From: Allosphingosinicella deserti
GTDB taxonomy: Bacteria > Pseudomonadota > Alphaproteobacteria > Sphingomonadales > Sphingomonadaceae
Direction of reading: 5' to 3'
NCBI RefSeq assembly: GCF_003012735.1
Contig: NZ_PXYI01000003.1
Location: 682,001-746,000, forward strand
Length of the DNA stretch: 64,000 bases
How positions within the stretch are numbered: position 1 is the first letter of the stretch; each line of letters starts with the position of its first letter. This document shows, in pieces, positions 42,201-50,736 of this stretch. The position numbers and the translations under genes were made by a program. The notes under the pieces are model-generated. The model did no database searches and was not told where the DNA came from. It was given only the letters and a program-made list of their open reading frames with translations.

Positions 42201-45000
42201 CACGCTCGGCAACGAGGCGCGGGCGGTCACGTCCATGTATCTCGCCGGCGAGGACGAATGGTGGTTCGGGGGCGACAATGGCGACCGCATGGACATCATC
42301 GCCGATGCCAAAAGCTATCGCAGCGGCGACACCGCACGAATCCAGGTGCGGATGCCGTTCCGCAAGGCGACGGCGCTCGTCACCGTCGAACGCGAAGGTG
42401 TGCTGTCCTCGTTCGTTACCGAGATCTCGGGCAAGGATCCGACGATCTCCGTGCCGCTCGCCGGCTCCTACGCGCCCGACGTCTATGTGTCCGTGATGGC
42501 GGTGCGCGGCCGCGTGTCGAGCTGGCGGGTGTGGCTCGCCGAGCTCGCCAGGGAGTGGAACATCCCGTTCCTCAAGCAAGTCGCCAACCCGACCGCTTTG
42601 GTCGATCTTGCCAAGCCGAGTTACCGGATCGGGATGACCAAGCTCAAGGTCGGCTGGGAGGCGCACACGCTCAAGGTCGCGGTGCGTGCCGACAAGGAGC
42701 GCTACCATGTCCGCGACACCGCCCGGGCGGTCGTGCAGGTGCTCGGGCCGAACGGCAAGCCGCCCGCGGCCGATGCCGAGATCGCCTTCGCGGCGGTCGA
42801 CGAGGCGCTGATGGTGCTCTCGCCCAACGACACCTGGAATCTGCTCGACGCGATGATGGGGGAACGGCCGCTGTCCGTCCTGACCTCGACCGCACAGATG
42901 CAGGTGGTCGGCAAGCGCCATTACGGCCGCAAGGCGGTGGCCGCCGGCGGCGGCGGCGGCGGCAGCGACATGTCCGATTTCACCCGGACCGAGTTCAAGC
43001 CGGTGCTGCTGTGGCGCGGCCGGGTGAAGCTCGACGACAAGGGACGCGCGGCGATCGACGTGCCGCTGGTGGATTCGCTTTCGGCCTACCGGCTGGTTGC
43101 GATCGCGACATCCGGCGGCGATCTGTTCGGCACCGGCGTCGCCCGGATCCGCACCGTTCAGGATCTCACCCTCTATTCGGGGCTGCCGCCGCTGGTGCGC
43201 TCCGGCGACGAATATGGCGCGACCTTCACGTTGCGGAACGGCACCGACAAGCCGATGGAAGTCACCGCGAGTGCGGCCGTCGATGGCAAGATCTCGGTTG
43301 GCGGACCCCAGACGGTCATTGTCCCGGCCGGCGGGGCGACGCCGGTGACCTGGCGGCTCACGGCGCCGGAGAATGTCGACACGCTGCGCTGGACGGTCTC
43401 CGCACGAACCACGGATGGCCGCTCCGCCGATCGCATCCAGGTCGACGAGCAGGTGATCCCGGCGGTTCCGGTCGAGACCTGGGCGGCGACCTATCTGCGG
43501 GTCGGCGGCGTGCCGTTCAGCGTGATGCCGCCGGCGGGCGCTCTGCCCGGGCGCGGCAGCATCGAGGTGGCGCTCAGCGACTCCCCGTCGCCGTCTCTTG
43601 CCGGCGTGCGCGCTTACATGCAGGTCTATCCGTTCACCTGCTTCGAACAGCGTCTGTCGAAGGCGGTGGTGCTGGACGACAAGGCGGCCTGGGCGCGGCA
43701 GATGGACGAGCTTCCCGGATACATGACCCAGGAAGGCCTGCTCCGTTACTGGCCGAGCCAGCAGCTGTCGGGGTCGATTGCGCTGACGGCCTATGCGCTG
43801 TCGATCACCGCCGATGCCGGCTACGAATGGCCCATCGAGCGTCGGATGCGCCTGCTGGAGGCGATGAAGGCCGTGGTGAACGGGCGTCTCTCGGACGACA
43901 ATGAAGGCCCGTCCGATATGCGGCTGCTGCGCATGCAGGCGCTCGCCGCCCTTGCCCGCAACGGCGAGGCGACGGCGGAAATGATCGGCCAGGTCGCCAT
44001 TCCGGTGGCGGACATGCCGACGGCGATGCTCGCCGACTGGCTGATCACGCTCGATCGGGTGAAGGGCGCGCCGCCGCAGCGGCGCGCCGCCGCCGAATCC
44101 GCCCTGCGCAGCCGCATCGTCTATGAAGGAACCCGCCTCGATATCGTCGACAAGGCACGCTCGCCCTGGTGGATGATGGTCAGCGACGACGAGATGGCGA
44201 TGAAAGCCCTGCTCGCAGCGATCGGCCGTCGCGGCTGGGAAGCGGATGCGCCGCGGATGATGATCGGCGTCGCGCTTCGCCAGCATCGCGGCCACTGGGA
44301 CACGACTCCGGCCAATGCCTGGGGGACGGTCGCGGCACGGCGATTCGACGCCGTCTATCCACGCGCCGCGTCCGGCACCACCAGCGGGCGCCTCGGCAGC
44401 CAGACCTTCACGCGGGCCTGGGTCCCGAGCCTGCCCGGCAAGGCCCCAGCACGGCCGGATCCGATGGTGTTCGCGCTGCCGGCACGGCCCTCGTCACTGC
44501 TGCTCTCGCACAGCGCCGCGCCGAACCCATGGGCCACGATCTCGGTAAAGGCGGCGGTGCCGCTCACCGCCCCGGCGTTCGAGGGCTATCGCGTTAGCCG
44601 CCAGGTCAGCTTCCTCGAGCGGAAGCAGCCCGGCAAGCTCAGCGCCGGCGACGTGCTCAGGGTCCGGATCGAGGTCGACGCGCCGGTCGATCGCACCTGG
44701 GTGGTAGTCGAGGATCCGATCCCCTCCGGCGCTTCGGTGATCAGCGGCGGCGGCGGCCAGTCGGCGCTGCTCGCGTCGCAAGGCCGCGGCGAAGGATGGT
44801 GGCCGAGCTATATCGAGCGAACCCACGAAGCCTGGCGCGCCTATTTCGGCTGGCTGCCCAAGGGCCGGACCAGTGTCGAATATGTCGTGCGCGTGAATAA
44901 CAGCGGCCGCTTCCAGCTGCCGCCGACCCGGGTCGAGGCGATGTACTCGCCGGAAATCCACGCGGCACTGCCGAACCGGCTGCTGGTGGTCGAGCCGTGA
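39205..45000 (+). CDS. Bacterial alpha-2-macroglobulin family protease inhibitor
   Basis: 1931 residues. It traps invading proteases: bait cleavage exposes a thioester that links covalently to the attacker. The thioester motif TCFEQ is intact with Cys1479, followed by a terpenoid-cyclase-like helical domain (YMTQEGLLRYWPSQQLSGSIALTAYAL). Multiple MG domains precede it, and the glycine-rich AAGGGGGGSDMSD stretch may be in the bait region. The signal peptide (WLVRVGFLLALVPIMASA) ends in an SPase I site with no lipobox Cys, so it should be free in the periplasm instead of lipid-anchored like the E. coli protein. The start has AGGAGG 6 nt upstream. It overlaps pbpC by GTGA, the standard A2M/PBP1C pairing for envelope defence and repair. 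Confidence 0.93.
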   Translation: MRSWLVRVGFLLALVPIMASADTPPSVVFAEPGTDGSAITRFTLRFSEPMVPLGQGLSGRPPIRMECKVEGKGRWVDPATYVWDFDKALPGDTTCTASLRDGLETLDGNRVGGTQRFEIDSGGPSPSAIMTGSYGDNVEEDQAFIVAVNGPVDRRSIVQHVYCTVDGIGERIPVDLLPADTPRRILSEMGSRWRAESFLENAGLPSPLPANAKERDAALANVVALKCRRPLPPGRDMALVWGKDVRSPSGRIVGKESRHDYVVRDAFSARLTCSRVNAQAGCNPLEPIRVRFTAEVPRAKALSLRLDLGNGKLLAPIDSGREATLSDVSFKPLLTPAVTAKLVIPEDVRDESGRALANARRFPLAFQISATPPLVKFASPFGILEAKEGGVLPVTVRGVEADLQPKMVGIGGASARIDADDRTIADWLRKVAKAQEDDIRDEGTEEKPKEVNYTGTASILNGAAGASAMNVPLPGKGKEFEVVGVPLGKPGFYVVELASPELGRVLLGRPATRYVSAAALVTDMVVHFKWGRAGSLAWVTSLSEGKPVSGAAIRVTDSCSGDQLAAGVTDKKGRLAIAGGLPSPTSRSGCEDIGDSAPPLMISARKNDDFSFTLTHWGDGISPDDFELPYGWSEPEPILHSILDRTLLRAGETVHMKHVYRMPTPTGFRSGGSLSGTLELTHSGSDTTYSMPLSLDEGGLGESEWAPPKGAPSGDYQVRVRVGPPPAASADGDEETRDDRRTIYTGQSIRVEDYRLPTMRASVSGPGTPSVRPRQLPLDLYVGYLSGGGARSAAVKLRTAWSMFTDAPDGWEDWTFGGRKVVEGTVPLDEDGSDGGETRLPDAATIPLTLDTAGALRTPLEMPGLEEDASLTVEMDYQDANGETLTASTRVPIYASAVRLGIKSDSWVQRAGDMRLKVAALTIGGRPIRGQKVAIALYTREILSARRRLIGGFYAYDNVVETKRIAADCSGITDDHGLVRCRLDPGVSGEVIAVATTSDTLGNEARAVTSMYLAGEDEWWFGGDNGDRMDIIADAKSYRSGDTARIQVRMPFRKATALVTVEREGVLSSFVTEISGKDPTISVPLAGSYAPDVYVSVMAVRGRVSSWRVWLAELAREWNIPFLKQVANPTALVDLAKPSYRIGMTKLKVGWEAHTLKVAVRADKERYHVRDTARAVVQVLGPNGKPPAADAEIAFAAVDEALMVLSPNDTWNLLDAMMGERPLSVLTSTAQMQVVGKRHYGRKAVAAGGGGGGSDMSDFTRTEFKPVLLWRGRVKLDDKGRAAIDVPLVDSLSAYRLVAIATSGGDLFGTGVARIRTVQDLTLYSGLPPLVRSGDEYGATFTLRNGTDKPMEVTASAAVDGKISVGGPQTVIVPAGGATPVTWRLTAPENVDTLRWTVSARTTDGRSADRIQVDEQVIPAVPVETWAATYLRVGGVPFSVMPPAGALPGRGSIEVALSDSPSPSLAGVRAYMQVYPFTCFEQRLSKAVVLDDKAAWARQMDELPGYMTQEGLLRYWPSQQLSGSIALTAYALSITADAGYEWPIERRMRLLEAMKAVVNGRLSDDNEGPSDMRLLRMQALAALARNGEATAEMIGQVAIPVADMPTAMLADWLITLDRVKGAPPQRRAAAESALRSRIVYEGTRLDIVDKARSPWWMMVSDDEMAMKALLAAIGRRGWEADAPRMMIGVALRQHRGHWDTTPANAWGTVAARRFDAVYPRAASGTTSGRLGSQTFTRAWVPSLPGKAPARPDPMVFALPARPSSLLLSHSAAPNPWATISVKAAVPLTAPAFEGYRVSRQVSFLERKQPGKLSAGDVLRVRIEVDAPVDRTWVVVEDPIPSGASVISGGGGQSALLASQGRGEGWWPSYIERTHEAWRAYFGWLPKGRTSVEYVVRVNNSGRFQLPPTRVEAMYSPEIHAALPNRLLVVEP

Positions 45001-47174
45001 GGGCAGGCGATCTCCGGCTTCCCAGCCCGATCGTCTTCGGCGGGGGGGAGAAGGCGATATCCGGCTGGCTTCGACGCAGGCCTCTCGCCTGCATCGCCAC
45101 CGCCTTGCTCGCGCTCGGCGGGGTCGATGCTTGGACCCGCCCGCCGCCTTTGCCCTCTTATGCCGAGGCCAGAGGCGATTGGCGGGCCAGCGAGGCATGG
45201 CTGCGCGGGCGTGACGGGCGGGTGCTGCAGACGGTGCGGATCGATTTCGCGGTGCGCCGGCTTGCCTGGGTGCCGATCGATCGCATCGCCTTGCCCCTGC
45301 GCGAGGCGGTGATCGCATCCGAGGACCGAGATTTCGGGCGTCATGGCGGTGTCGACTGGAGCGCCTTCGGCGGCTCGGCCTGGGCGGCAATGCACGGCCG
45401 TCCGGCACGCGGCGCGAGCACGATCAGCATGCAGGTCGCGGGCTTCCTTGCGCCGGAGCTCGGCGGGCCGGGCGTACGCTCGTTCCGCGGCAAGCTGCGC
45501 CAGGCCCGCGCCGCGCGTGCACTGGAGACGGCCTGGAGCAAGGACGAAATCCTCGAAGCCTATCTCAACCTCGCCAGCTTCCGGGGCGAGACCCAGGGCA
45601 TCGGTGCTGCCGCCCGGGCCTTGCTCGGCCGCGCACCGGACGCACTTGGGCGGGAGGATGGCCTGCTGCTCGCCGCTTTGCTGCCCGCACCGCAGGCGAG
45701 CCCGGCCGCCGTCGGCCGCCGCGCCTGTCGGGCCGGCGGCATCGCCGATTGCAGCGCGATGATTGCGCGCGCCGAAGCGATGACCGGGCCGGGCCGCCGC
45801 CTCGCCGACGATCCCGGCCTTGCGCCGCATCTCGCCTATCGGCTGCTCAAGACACCGGGACAGTCGATCACGACGACGATCGACCGCCACGTCCAGACGT
45901 TGGCCGCAGCGGCCTTGCGGCGGCAGCTGATCGGCCTCGGCAGCGCACGGGCGCGTGACGGCGCGGTGATCGTCGTCGACAATCGCACTGCGGAAGTGCT
46001 CGCTTATGTCGGCGGGGTCGGGGAGGGCTCGACGGCCCCCGCGGTCGACAATGCCGATGCGCGTCGTCAGGCCGGCTCGACGCTCAAGCCCTTCCTCTAC
46101 GGCCAGGCGATCGAGCACGGCTATCTCACTGCGGCCTCGCTGCTCGACGACAGCCCGGTCCAGCTCGACACGGCATCGGGCCTCTACGTCCCGCGCGATT
46201 ACGATCGCAGCTTCAAGGGGCCGGTCAGCGTCCGCACCGCACTGGCGGCATCGTTGAACGTGCCGGCCGTCCGCGCGCTGCTGCTCACCGGTGTCGAGGA
46301 GTTTCGCGATCGCCTGTGGGACATGGGCTATCGCGGGCTCACCGAGGACGGCGATTTTTACGGCTACAGCCTCGCGCTCGGTTCCGCCGAAGTCACCCTG
46401 CTCCAGCAGGCCGCCGCCTATCGCGCGCTCGCCGACCGCGGCCGCTATCGCGCGCTGGTGCTGAAGCGCGGGGAGGCCGTCGACGCTCCTAAGCAGGTCA
46501 CCGATCCAGCCGCCGCCTGGATCGTCGCCAACATGCTTGCCGACGCGGATGCGCGGGCAATCACCTTCGGGCTCGACTCCGCTTTGCGTCTGCCGTTCTG
46601 GGCGGCTGCCAAGACCGGGACGTCCAAGGCGATGCGCGACAATTGGTGTGTCGGCTTCTCCGACCGTTTCACGGTCGCGGTGTGGATCGGCAATTCCGAA
46701 GGGGATTCGATGAGCCGCGTTTCAGGCACCAGCGGCGCGGCGCCGATCTGGCGCGATGTCATGCTCGCACTGCACGGCAACGCGCCCGGCAGAGCGCCGG
46801 ATGCGCCCGCCGCGGTCGAGCGTCGCGGCATCGTCTATGCCGATGGGACGGAGGCGCCGCGCTCCGAATATTTCCTGTCCGGAACCGCGCAGGCGAGCTT
46901 CGGCGCGGCGCCGGCCGCGGGCCGGCGGCCGCGCATCACCAATCCCGCCGCCGGTGCGGTCTACGCGCTCGATCCCGATATTCCGCTGCCCCGCCAGCGC
47001 ATCCGTTTCCGCGCGTCCGGCGCTACGGCAGGGGAGCGTCTCACCCTCGACGATCGTGACATCGGCGCCGCGGCCGACGCACCGATGGTGCTGCCGGCCC
47101 CGGGCTATCACCGGCTTGCCTTGATCGACGCCAACGGCAAGGTTCTGGACCGCAGCGTGTTCACCGTGCGCTGA
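44997..47174 (+). CDS. pbpC: Penicillin-binding protein 1C
   Basis: 725 residues. Short cytoplasmic segment, one transmembrane helix (PLACIATALLALGGVDAW), glycosyltransferase-51 domain with catalytic Glu109 in ASEDRDF and GASTISMQVAGF, transpeptidase domain with nucleophile Ser361 in GSTLKPFLYG, SLN motif in AASLNVPAV and KTGTS, then the C-terminal BiPBP_C domain of the 1C type (about 640-725, RFRASGATAGERLTLDDRD). It should polymerise and cross-link peptidoglycan. GTG start at 44997 overlaps the A2M stop. The coupled arrangement suggests the inhibitor guards the envelope while this synthase repairs it. Confidence 0.95.
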   Translation: MRAGDLRLPSPIVFGGGEKAISGWLRRRPLACIATALLALGGVDAWTRPPPLPSYAEARGDWRASEAWLRGRDGRVLQTVRIDFAVRRLAWVPIDRIALPLREAVIASEDRDFGRHGGVDWSAFGGSAWAAMHGRPARGASTISMQVAGFLAPELGGPGVRSFRGKLRQARAARALETAWSKDEILEAYLNLASFRGETQGIGAAARALLGRAPDALGREDGLLLAALLPAPQASPAAVGRRACRAGGIADCSAMIARAEAMTGPGRRLADDPGLAPHLAYRLLKTPGQSITTTIDRHVQTLAAAALRRQLIGLGSARARDGAVIVVDNRTAEVLAYVGGVGEGSTAPAVDNADARRQAGSTLKPFLYGQAIEHGYLTAASLLDDSPVQLDTASGLYVPRDYDRSFKGPVSVRTALAASLNVPAVRALLLTGVEEFRDRLWDMGYRGLTEDGDFYGYSLALGSAEVTLLQQAAAYRALADRGRYRALVLKRGEAVDAPKQVTDPAAAWIVANMLADADARAITFGLDSALRLPFWAAAKTGTSKAMRDNWCVGFSDRFTVAVWIGNSEGDSMSRVSGTSGAAPIWRDVMLALHGNAPGRAPDAPAAVERRGIVYADGTEAPRSEYFLSGTAQASFGAAPAAGRRPRITNPAAGAVYALDPDIPLPRQRIRFRASGATAGERLTLDDRDIGAAADAPMVLPAPGYHRLALIDANGKVLDRSVFTVR

Positions 47175-47231
47175 GCGCGCAGCGGAACCTCCGCGGCGCC
47201 TGCCATTTTCCCTTCATCAGGAGGATTGACG

Positions 47232-47432
47232 ATGAGCGACACCCGACGTGGGCCCCTTGAGGCTGGCACGAGCGCCGAATGGGCGGACGAAGCGGCGCGC
47301 GACGCGCCCGGCGAGGCGACGCCCGGCGAGGACAAGGCGCGCCGGCAGGAGCAGTTGATCGACGAGGCCGTGGAGGAAACCTTCCCGGCGTCCGATCCGA
47401 TCTCGCCGGCATCGGCGTTTCCGCCGGACTGA
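47232..47432 (+). CDS. Small ETFPASDP-motif protein
   Basis: 66 residues, acidic and hydrophilic. The C-terminal motif LIDEAVEETFPASDPISP is a recognisable conserved tail in many short alphaproteobacterial and actinobacterial proteins of unknown function, often stress-linked. The ATG at 47232 has AGGAGG at 47219-47224. It follows pbpC by 57 bp in the same direction but may have its own promoter. Confidence 0.75.
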   Translation: MSDTRRGPLEAGTSAEWADEAARDAPGEATPGEDKARRQEQLIDEAVEETFPASDPISPASAFPPD

Positions 47433-47558
47433 ACATCCGGGACAGGAGGCGGCGGCGCCCTTTCTGCGCCGGTATCTCAGGCCGTGGAACCGCAGGCGCC
47501 GAGGGCGTGCTCCTAACCGCTGCGGGCTCCAGACGGACATCCACCCGGCCCCACACGC

Positions 47559-47595
47559 AAAAACCGCCGGCGTGGGGGGACATCCACGCCGGCGG
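47559..47595 (-). terminator. Rho-independent terminator of ahpF
   Basis: A perfect 12-bp stem (CCGCCGGCGTGG at 47564-47575 and CCACGCCGGCGG at 47584-47595, 8-nt loop) is followed on the minus strand by five T residues (A run 47559-47563). It lies about 90 bp beyond the ahpF stop. Confidence 0.85.
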
Positions 47596-47683
47596 CTGGT
47601 GCGCGGCCAGACCAGGATCGTTTGAGGCTGAACCAGCCTCAAGCGTGAAGCTTGGTCTCTACTCCCGGCTAGCGCGTCGCCGG

Positions 47684-49264
47684 TCAGGCGGCGAGAGTCT
47701 CCTGGGCCGCGGGGAGGCGAATGAGGTAATCGAAGGCGGAGAGGGCAGCCTTCGAACCTTCGCCCATCGCGATGACGATCTGCTTGTAGGGGACGGTGGT
47801 GCAGTCGCCGGCCGCGAAGATCCCGCGCTGCGAGGTCTCGCCGCGATGATCGACCTCGATCTCGCCGCGATTGGTGAGCGCGATCGAGTCCCTCAGCCAT
47901 TCGGTGTTCGGTACCAGGCCGATCTGGACGAAGATGCCTTCCAGCGCGACCTCGTGGACGGTGTCGTGGTTGCGGTCCTTGTAGACCAGCCCGCTCAGCT
48001 TCTCGCCGTCACCGATCACTTCGGTGGTCAGCGCCGAGGTGATCACCTTGACGTTGGGCAGGCTGGCGAGCTTGCGCTGCAGCACCGCATCGGCGCGAAG
48101 ATCGGAGTCGAACTCGATCAGGGTGACGTGGGCGACGATGCCGGCGAGATCGATCGCCGCCTCGACGCCGCTGTTGCCGCCGCCGATCACGGCGACGCGC
48201 TTGCCCTTGAACAGCGGGCCGTCGCAATGCGGGCAATAGGTGACGCCCTTGTTGCGATATTCGTTCTCACCGGGAACGTTCATCTGCCGCCAGCGCGCGC
48301 CGGTGGACAGGATGACCGTCCGGGCCTTCAGCGACGCGCCGCCGGCCAGCTTGACCTCGTGCAGGCCGCCTTCGCTCCGCGCCGGGATCAATTTCTCCGC
48401 ACGCTGGAGGTTCATGATGTCGACGTCGTAATCCTTCACGTGCTGCTCGAGCTGCGCGACGAGCCGCGGCCCTTCGGTGTGCGAGATCGAGATGAAATTC
48501 TCGATCGCCATCGTGTCGAGCACCTGGCCGCCGAAGCGCTCGGCGGCGATTCCGGTGCGGATGCCCTTGCGGGCGGCATAGATGGCCGAGGCCGCGCCGG
48601 CCGGGCCGCCGCCGATGACGAGCACGTCGAACGGATCCTTGGCGGCGATCTTCTGCGCGGTCCGCGCTTCCGCGGCGGTGTCGATCCTGGCGACGATCTG
48701 CTCGAGCTCCATGCGGCCCTGGCCGAACGTCTCGCCGTTGAGGAACACGGTCGGCACCGCCATGACCTTGCGCTCGTTGACCTCGTCCTGGAACAGGGCG
48801 CCGTCGATCGCGACATGGCTGATCCGCGGGTTGAGCACCGCCATCAGGTTCAGCGCCTGGACGACGTCCGGGCAGTTCTGGCAGGACAGGGAGAAATAGG
48901 TCTCGAACGCGTAATCGCCTTCGAGATTGCGGATCTGCTCGATCAGTTCCTGCGCGGCCTTGGACGGGTGGCCGCCGACCTGCAGCAGGGCGAGAACGAG
49001 CGAGGTGAATTCGTGCCCCATCGGCAAGCCGGCGAAGCGGACTCCGATGTCGGTCCCGGCGCGGCGGATCATGAAGCTCGGCTTGCGCGCGTCGTCATCG
49101 GCGCGGACGAGGGCGACCTTGTCCGAAAGCGACGCGATCTCTTCGAGCAAGCTCTTGAGCTCGGCCGATTTCGGGCTCTCGTCGATCGACATGACCAGCT
49201 CGATCGGCTCCCGGATATTGGCCATGTAGCCCTGAAGCTGCTGCCTGAGATTGGCGTCCAGCAT
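47684..49264 (-). CDS. ahpF: Alkyl hydroperoxide reductase subunit F
   Basis: 526 residues, full length. NADH-dependent flavoprotein that regenerates AhpC. The N-terminal thioredoxin-like domain pair carries Cys128-x-x-Cys131 (CQNC). The TrxR-like part has the FAD motif [14 protein letters not shown], the redox centre Cys344-x-x-Cys347 (CPHC), the NADH motif [14 protein letters not shown] and the C-terminal FAD contact [15 protein letters not shown]. Start at 49264 with GGAG upstream. It is second in the operon after ahpC, with an 83-bp hairpin-containing gap. Confidence 0.97.
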   Translation of the reverse strand: MLDANLRQQLQGYMANIREPIELVMSIDESPKSAELKSLLEEIASLSDKVALVRADDDARKPSFMIRRAGTDIGVRFAGLPMGHEFTSLVLALLQVGGHPSKAAQELIEQIRNLEGDYAFETYFSLSCQNCPDVVQALNLMAVLNPRISHVAIDGALFQDEVNERKVMAVPTVFLNGETFGQGRMELEQIVARIDTAAEARTAQKIAAKDPFDVLVIGGGPAGAASAIYAARKGIRTGIAAERFGGQVLDTMAIENFISISHTEGPRLVAQLEQHVKDYDVDIMNLQRAEKLIPARSEGGLHEVKLAGGASLKARTVILSTGARWRQMNVPGENEYRNKGVTYCPHCDGPLFKGKRVAVIGGGNSGVEAAIDLAGIVAHVTLIEFDSDLRADAVLQRKLASLPNVKVITSALTTEVIGDGEKLSGLVYKDRNHDTVHEVALEGIFVQIGLVPNTEWLRDSIALTNRGEIEVDHRGETSQRGIFAAGDCTTVPYKQIVIAMGEGSKAALSAFDYLIRLPAAQETLAA

Positions 49265-49306
49265 GATGAAATGCTCCGATTATCTTTGATGTGTGTCTTG
49301 CTTGCC

Positions 49307-49330
49307 CGGGGGCGGCCAATGCCGCCCCCG
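49307..49330 (-). promoter_or_regulatory. Intercistronic hairpin between ahpC and ahpF
   Basis: A perfect 10-bp GC-rich stem (49307-49316 and 49321-49330) with a 4-nt loop and no T-run occupies the gap between ahpC and ahpF. It probably protects the upstream ahpC message from 3' decay or reduces read-through, which would favour AhpC over AhpF. Confidence 0.6.
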
Positions 49331-49347
49331 AACCGTAGGTCTGCCGC

Positions 49348-49911
49348 TTAGATCTTGCCGACCAGGTCGAGCGAGGGGGCGAGGGTCTCTTCGCCTTCTT
49401 CCCACTTGGCCGGGCAGACTTCGCCCGGATGGGCGCGGACATATTGCGCGGCCTTGACCTTGCGGAGAAGCTCGGACGCATTGCGGCCGATGCCTTCGGC
49501 GGTGATTTCCATGAACTGGATCACGCCGTCCGGATCGATCAGGAAGGTGCCACGGTCGGCGAGGCCCTGGCCTTCACGCATCACACCGAAATTGTTGGTG
49601 ATGACGCCGCTGGGGTCGCCGAGCATCGTGTAGGTAATCTTGCCGATTGCCGGCGAAGTGTCGTGCCAGGCCTTGTGCGAGAAGTGCGTGTCGGTCGAGA
49701 CGCTGTAAACTTCAACGCCAAGCCGCTGGAATTCGGCATAATTGTCGGCGAGATCTTCGAGCTCGGTCGGGCAGACGAAGGTGAAGTCGGCCGGATAGAA
49801 AACGAAGACGGCCCACTTTCCGAGAACGTCCTGGTCGCTGACCTCAACGAACTTGCCTTCCTTGTACGCCTGCGTGGTGAACGGCTTCAACGTGCTGCCG
49901 ATAATGCCCAT
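49348..49911 (-). CDS. ahpC: Alkyl hydroperoxide reductase subunit C (2-Cys peroxiredoxin)
   Basis: 187 residues, typical length. It reduces H2O2, organic hydroperoxides and peroxynitrite. Peroxidatic Cys47 is in [12 protein letters not shown] and resolving Cys166 in GEVCPAKW. The [29 protein letters not shown] region is classical AhpC. The ATG at 49911 has AGGAGG upstream. First gene of the ahpCF operon. No peroxide-sensor site could be called with confidence in the 277 bp upstream. Confidence 0.97.
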   Translation of the reverse strand: MGIIGSTLKPFTTQAYKEGKFVEVSDQDVLGKWAVFVFYPADFTFVCPTELEDLADNYAEFQRLGVEVYSVSTDTHFSHKAWHDTSPAIGKITYTMLGDPSGVITNNFGVMREGQGLADRGTFLIDPDGVIQFMEITAEGIGRNASELLRKVKAAQYVRAHPGEVCPAKWEEGEETLAPSLDLVGKI

Positions 49912-50188
49912 GAATTTCCTCCTGCGGGGTTGTTGTCGCCACCGCTATGTGGCGATTTTTCCGCAGAGCACAAATGGGGAGTCCCGATGTTTGTGATCGA
50001 AAAAAGCGATCGATCTTGATTGGCGGGGGCGATTTGACCCAAGCAATGCCCGTTGGGGCAGAGGGAGGGGGCGCGCGGGAGGCCCGAGCCTTGCACCGGT
50101 TGTCGCTCCGGTAGGCGGAGTCAGTCATGATGCCGGAACGCGGAAATGCTGCAAGGCAGAAGAAAATGCTGCCAAGCAGCGAAAGCAA

Positions 50189-50674
50189 CTACACGGCGGC
50201 GATCAGCGCTCTCAGCCGCGCGAATCGTTCCGGCGGCAGCAAATCGGCCGGATTGTATCCGCCCTCGAAGCTCGGCACTCCCCCCGGCAGAGGCGCCCAT
50301 ACGGGGCGATCGGCGACGAAGATCGCAGCGTCGGGCCGCAAGGCGGATCGATCGTCGAGCGTGCCGACCCGAACGGCCGCACCTGCGCGGCCGAGGCGCG
50401 GGTAATAGCTCCACAGCGGGGTGCCGCAGTCCTCGCAACGAATGATCGTCTGAATGCCGTCGCTTCCGGTGCGAAGCGCATGCTCGGTGAGCGCGCCGGA
50501 GAGATGTTCGAGCCGGTCGCTTTCGATGAAGGCGTTGACCGCGGATCCGGTGCCGGTCTGTCGCTGGCAGATGCTGCAATGGCAATTGTTGACGAAGATC
50601 GGTCGGTCGAGGAGCCGATAACGGACGGCGCCGCAGCTGCAGCCGCCCTCGAGGGGAAGGTTCGTTTCGCTCAT
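50189..50674 (-). CDS. GFA (CENP-V type) zinc-binding protein
   Basis: 161 residues. Zinc-site cysteines as in glutathione-dependent formaldehyde-activating (GFA) family: GGCSCGAVRY, CHCSICQRQTGTGSAVNAF and CEDCGTPLWSYY. Actual formaldehyde chemistry is rarely shown for such members. The start at 50674 has no clear ribosome site, and TATAGC about 9 nt upstream could be a -10 box of a near-leaderless transcript. A second, distinct GFA gene lies at 52945. Confidence 0.85.
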   Translation of the reverse strand: MSETNLPLEGGCSCGAVRYRLLDRPIFVNNCHCSICQRQTGTGSAVNAFIESDRLEHLSGALTEHALRTGSDGIQTIIRCEDCGTPLWSYYPRLGRAGAAVRVGTLDDRSALRPDAAIFVADRPVWAPLPGGVPSFEGGYNPADLLPPERFARLRALIAAV

Positions 50675-50736
50675 GCAACAGTGCTATAGCCAGGCCACGC
50701 CGGATCGCCAGAGCCGATCGCGAACTCGACCCGGCC

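Noticed and set aside
40324-44295. A 1323-residue open frame antisense to the alpha-2-macroglobulin gene
   Set aside because: It is His/Arg/Asp-rich with no domains, typical of the antisense frame of a GC-rich gene.
47175-47231. EcfG-type promoter (GGAAC near 47181) before the small ETFPASDP gene
   Set aside because: The -10 position reads TTT and not GTT at either allowed spacing.
47279-49351. A 690-residue open frame on the plus strand opposite ahpF
   Set aside because: ahpF is unambiguous on the other strand with all catalytic motifs. The plus-strand frame has no recognisable domain and reflects codon bias.
49912-50188. OxyR-type site before ahpC (ATCA/CGAT spaced tetranucleotides near 50000-50025)
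   Set aside because: The tetranucleotides deviate too much from ATAG-N7-CTAT pairs to support the call.
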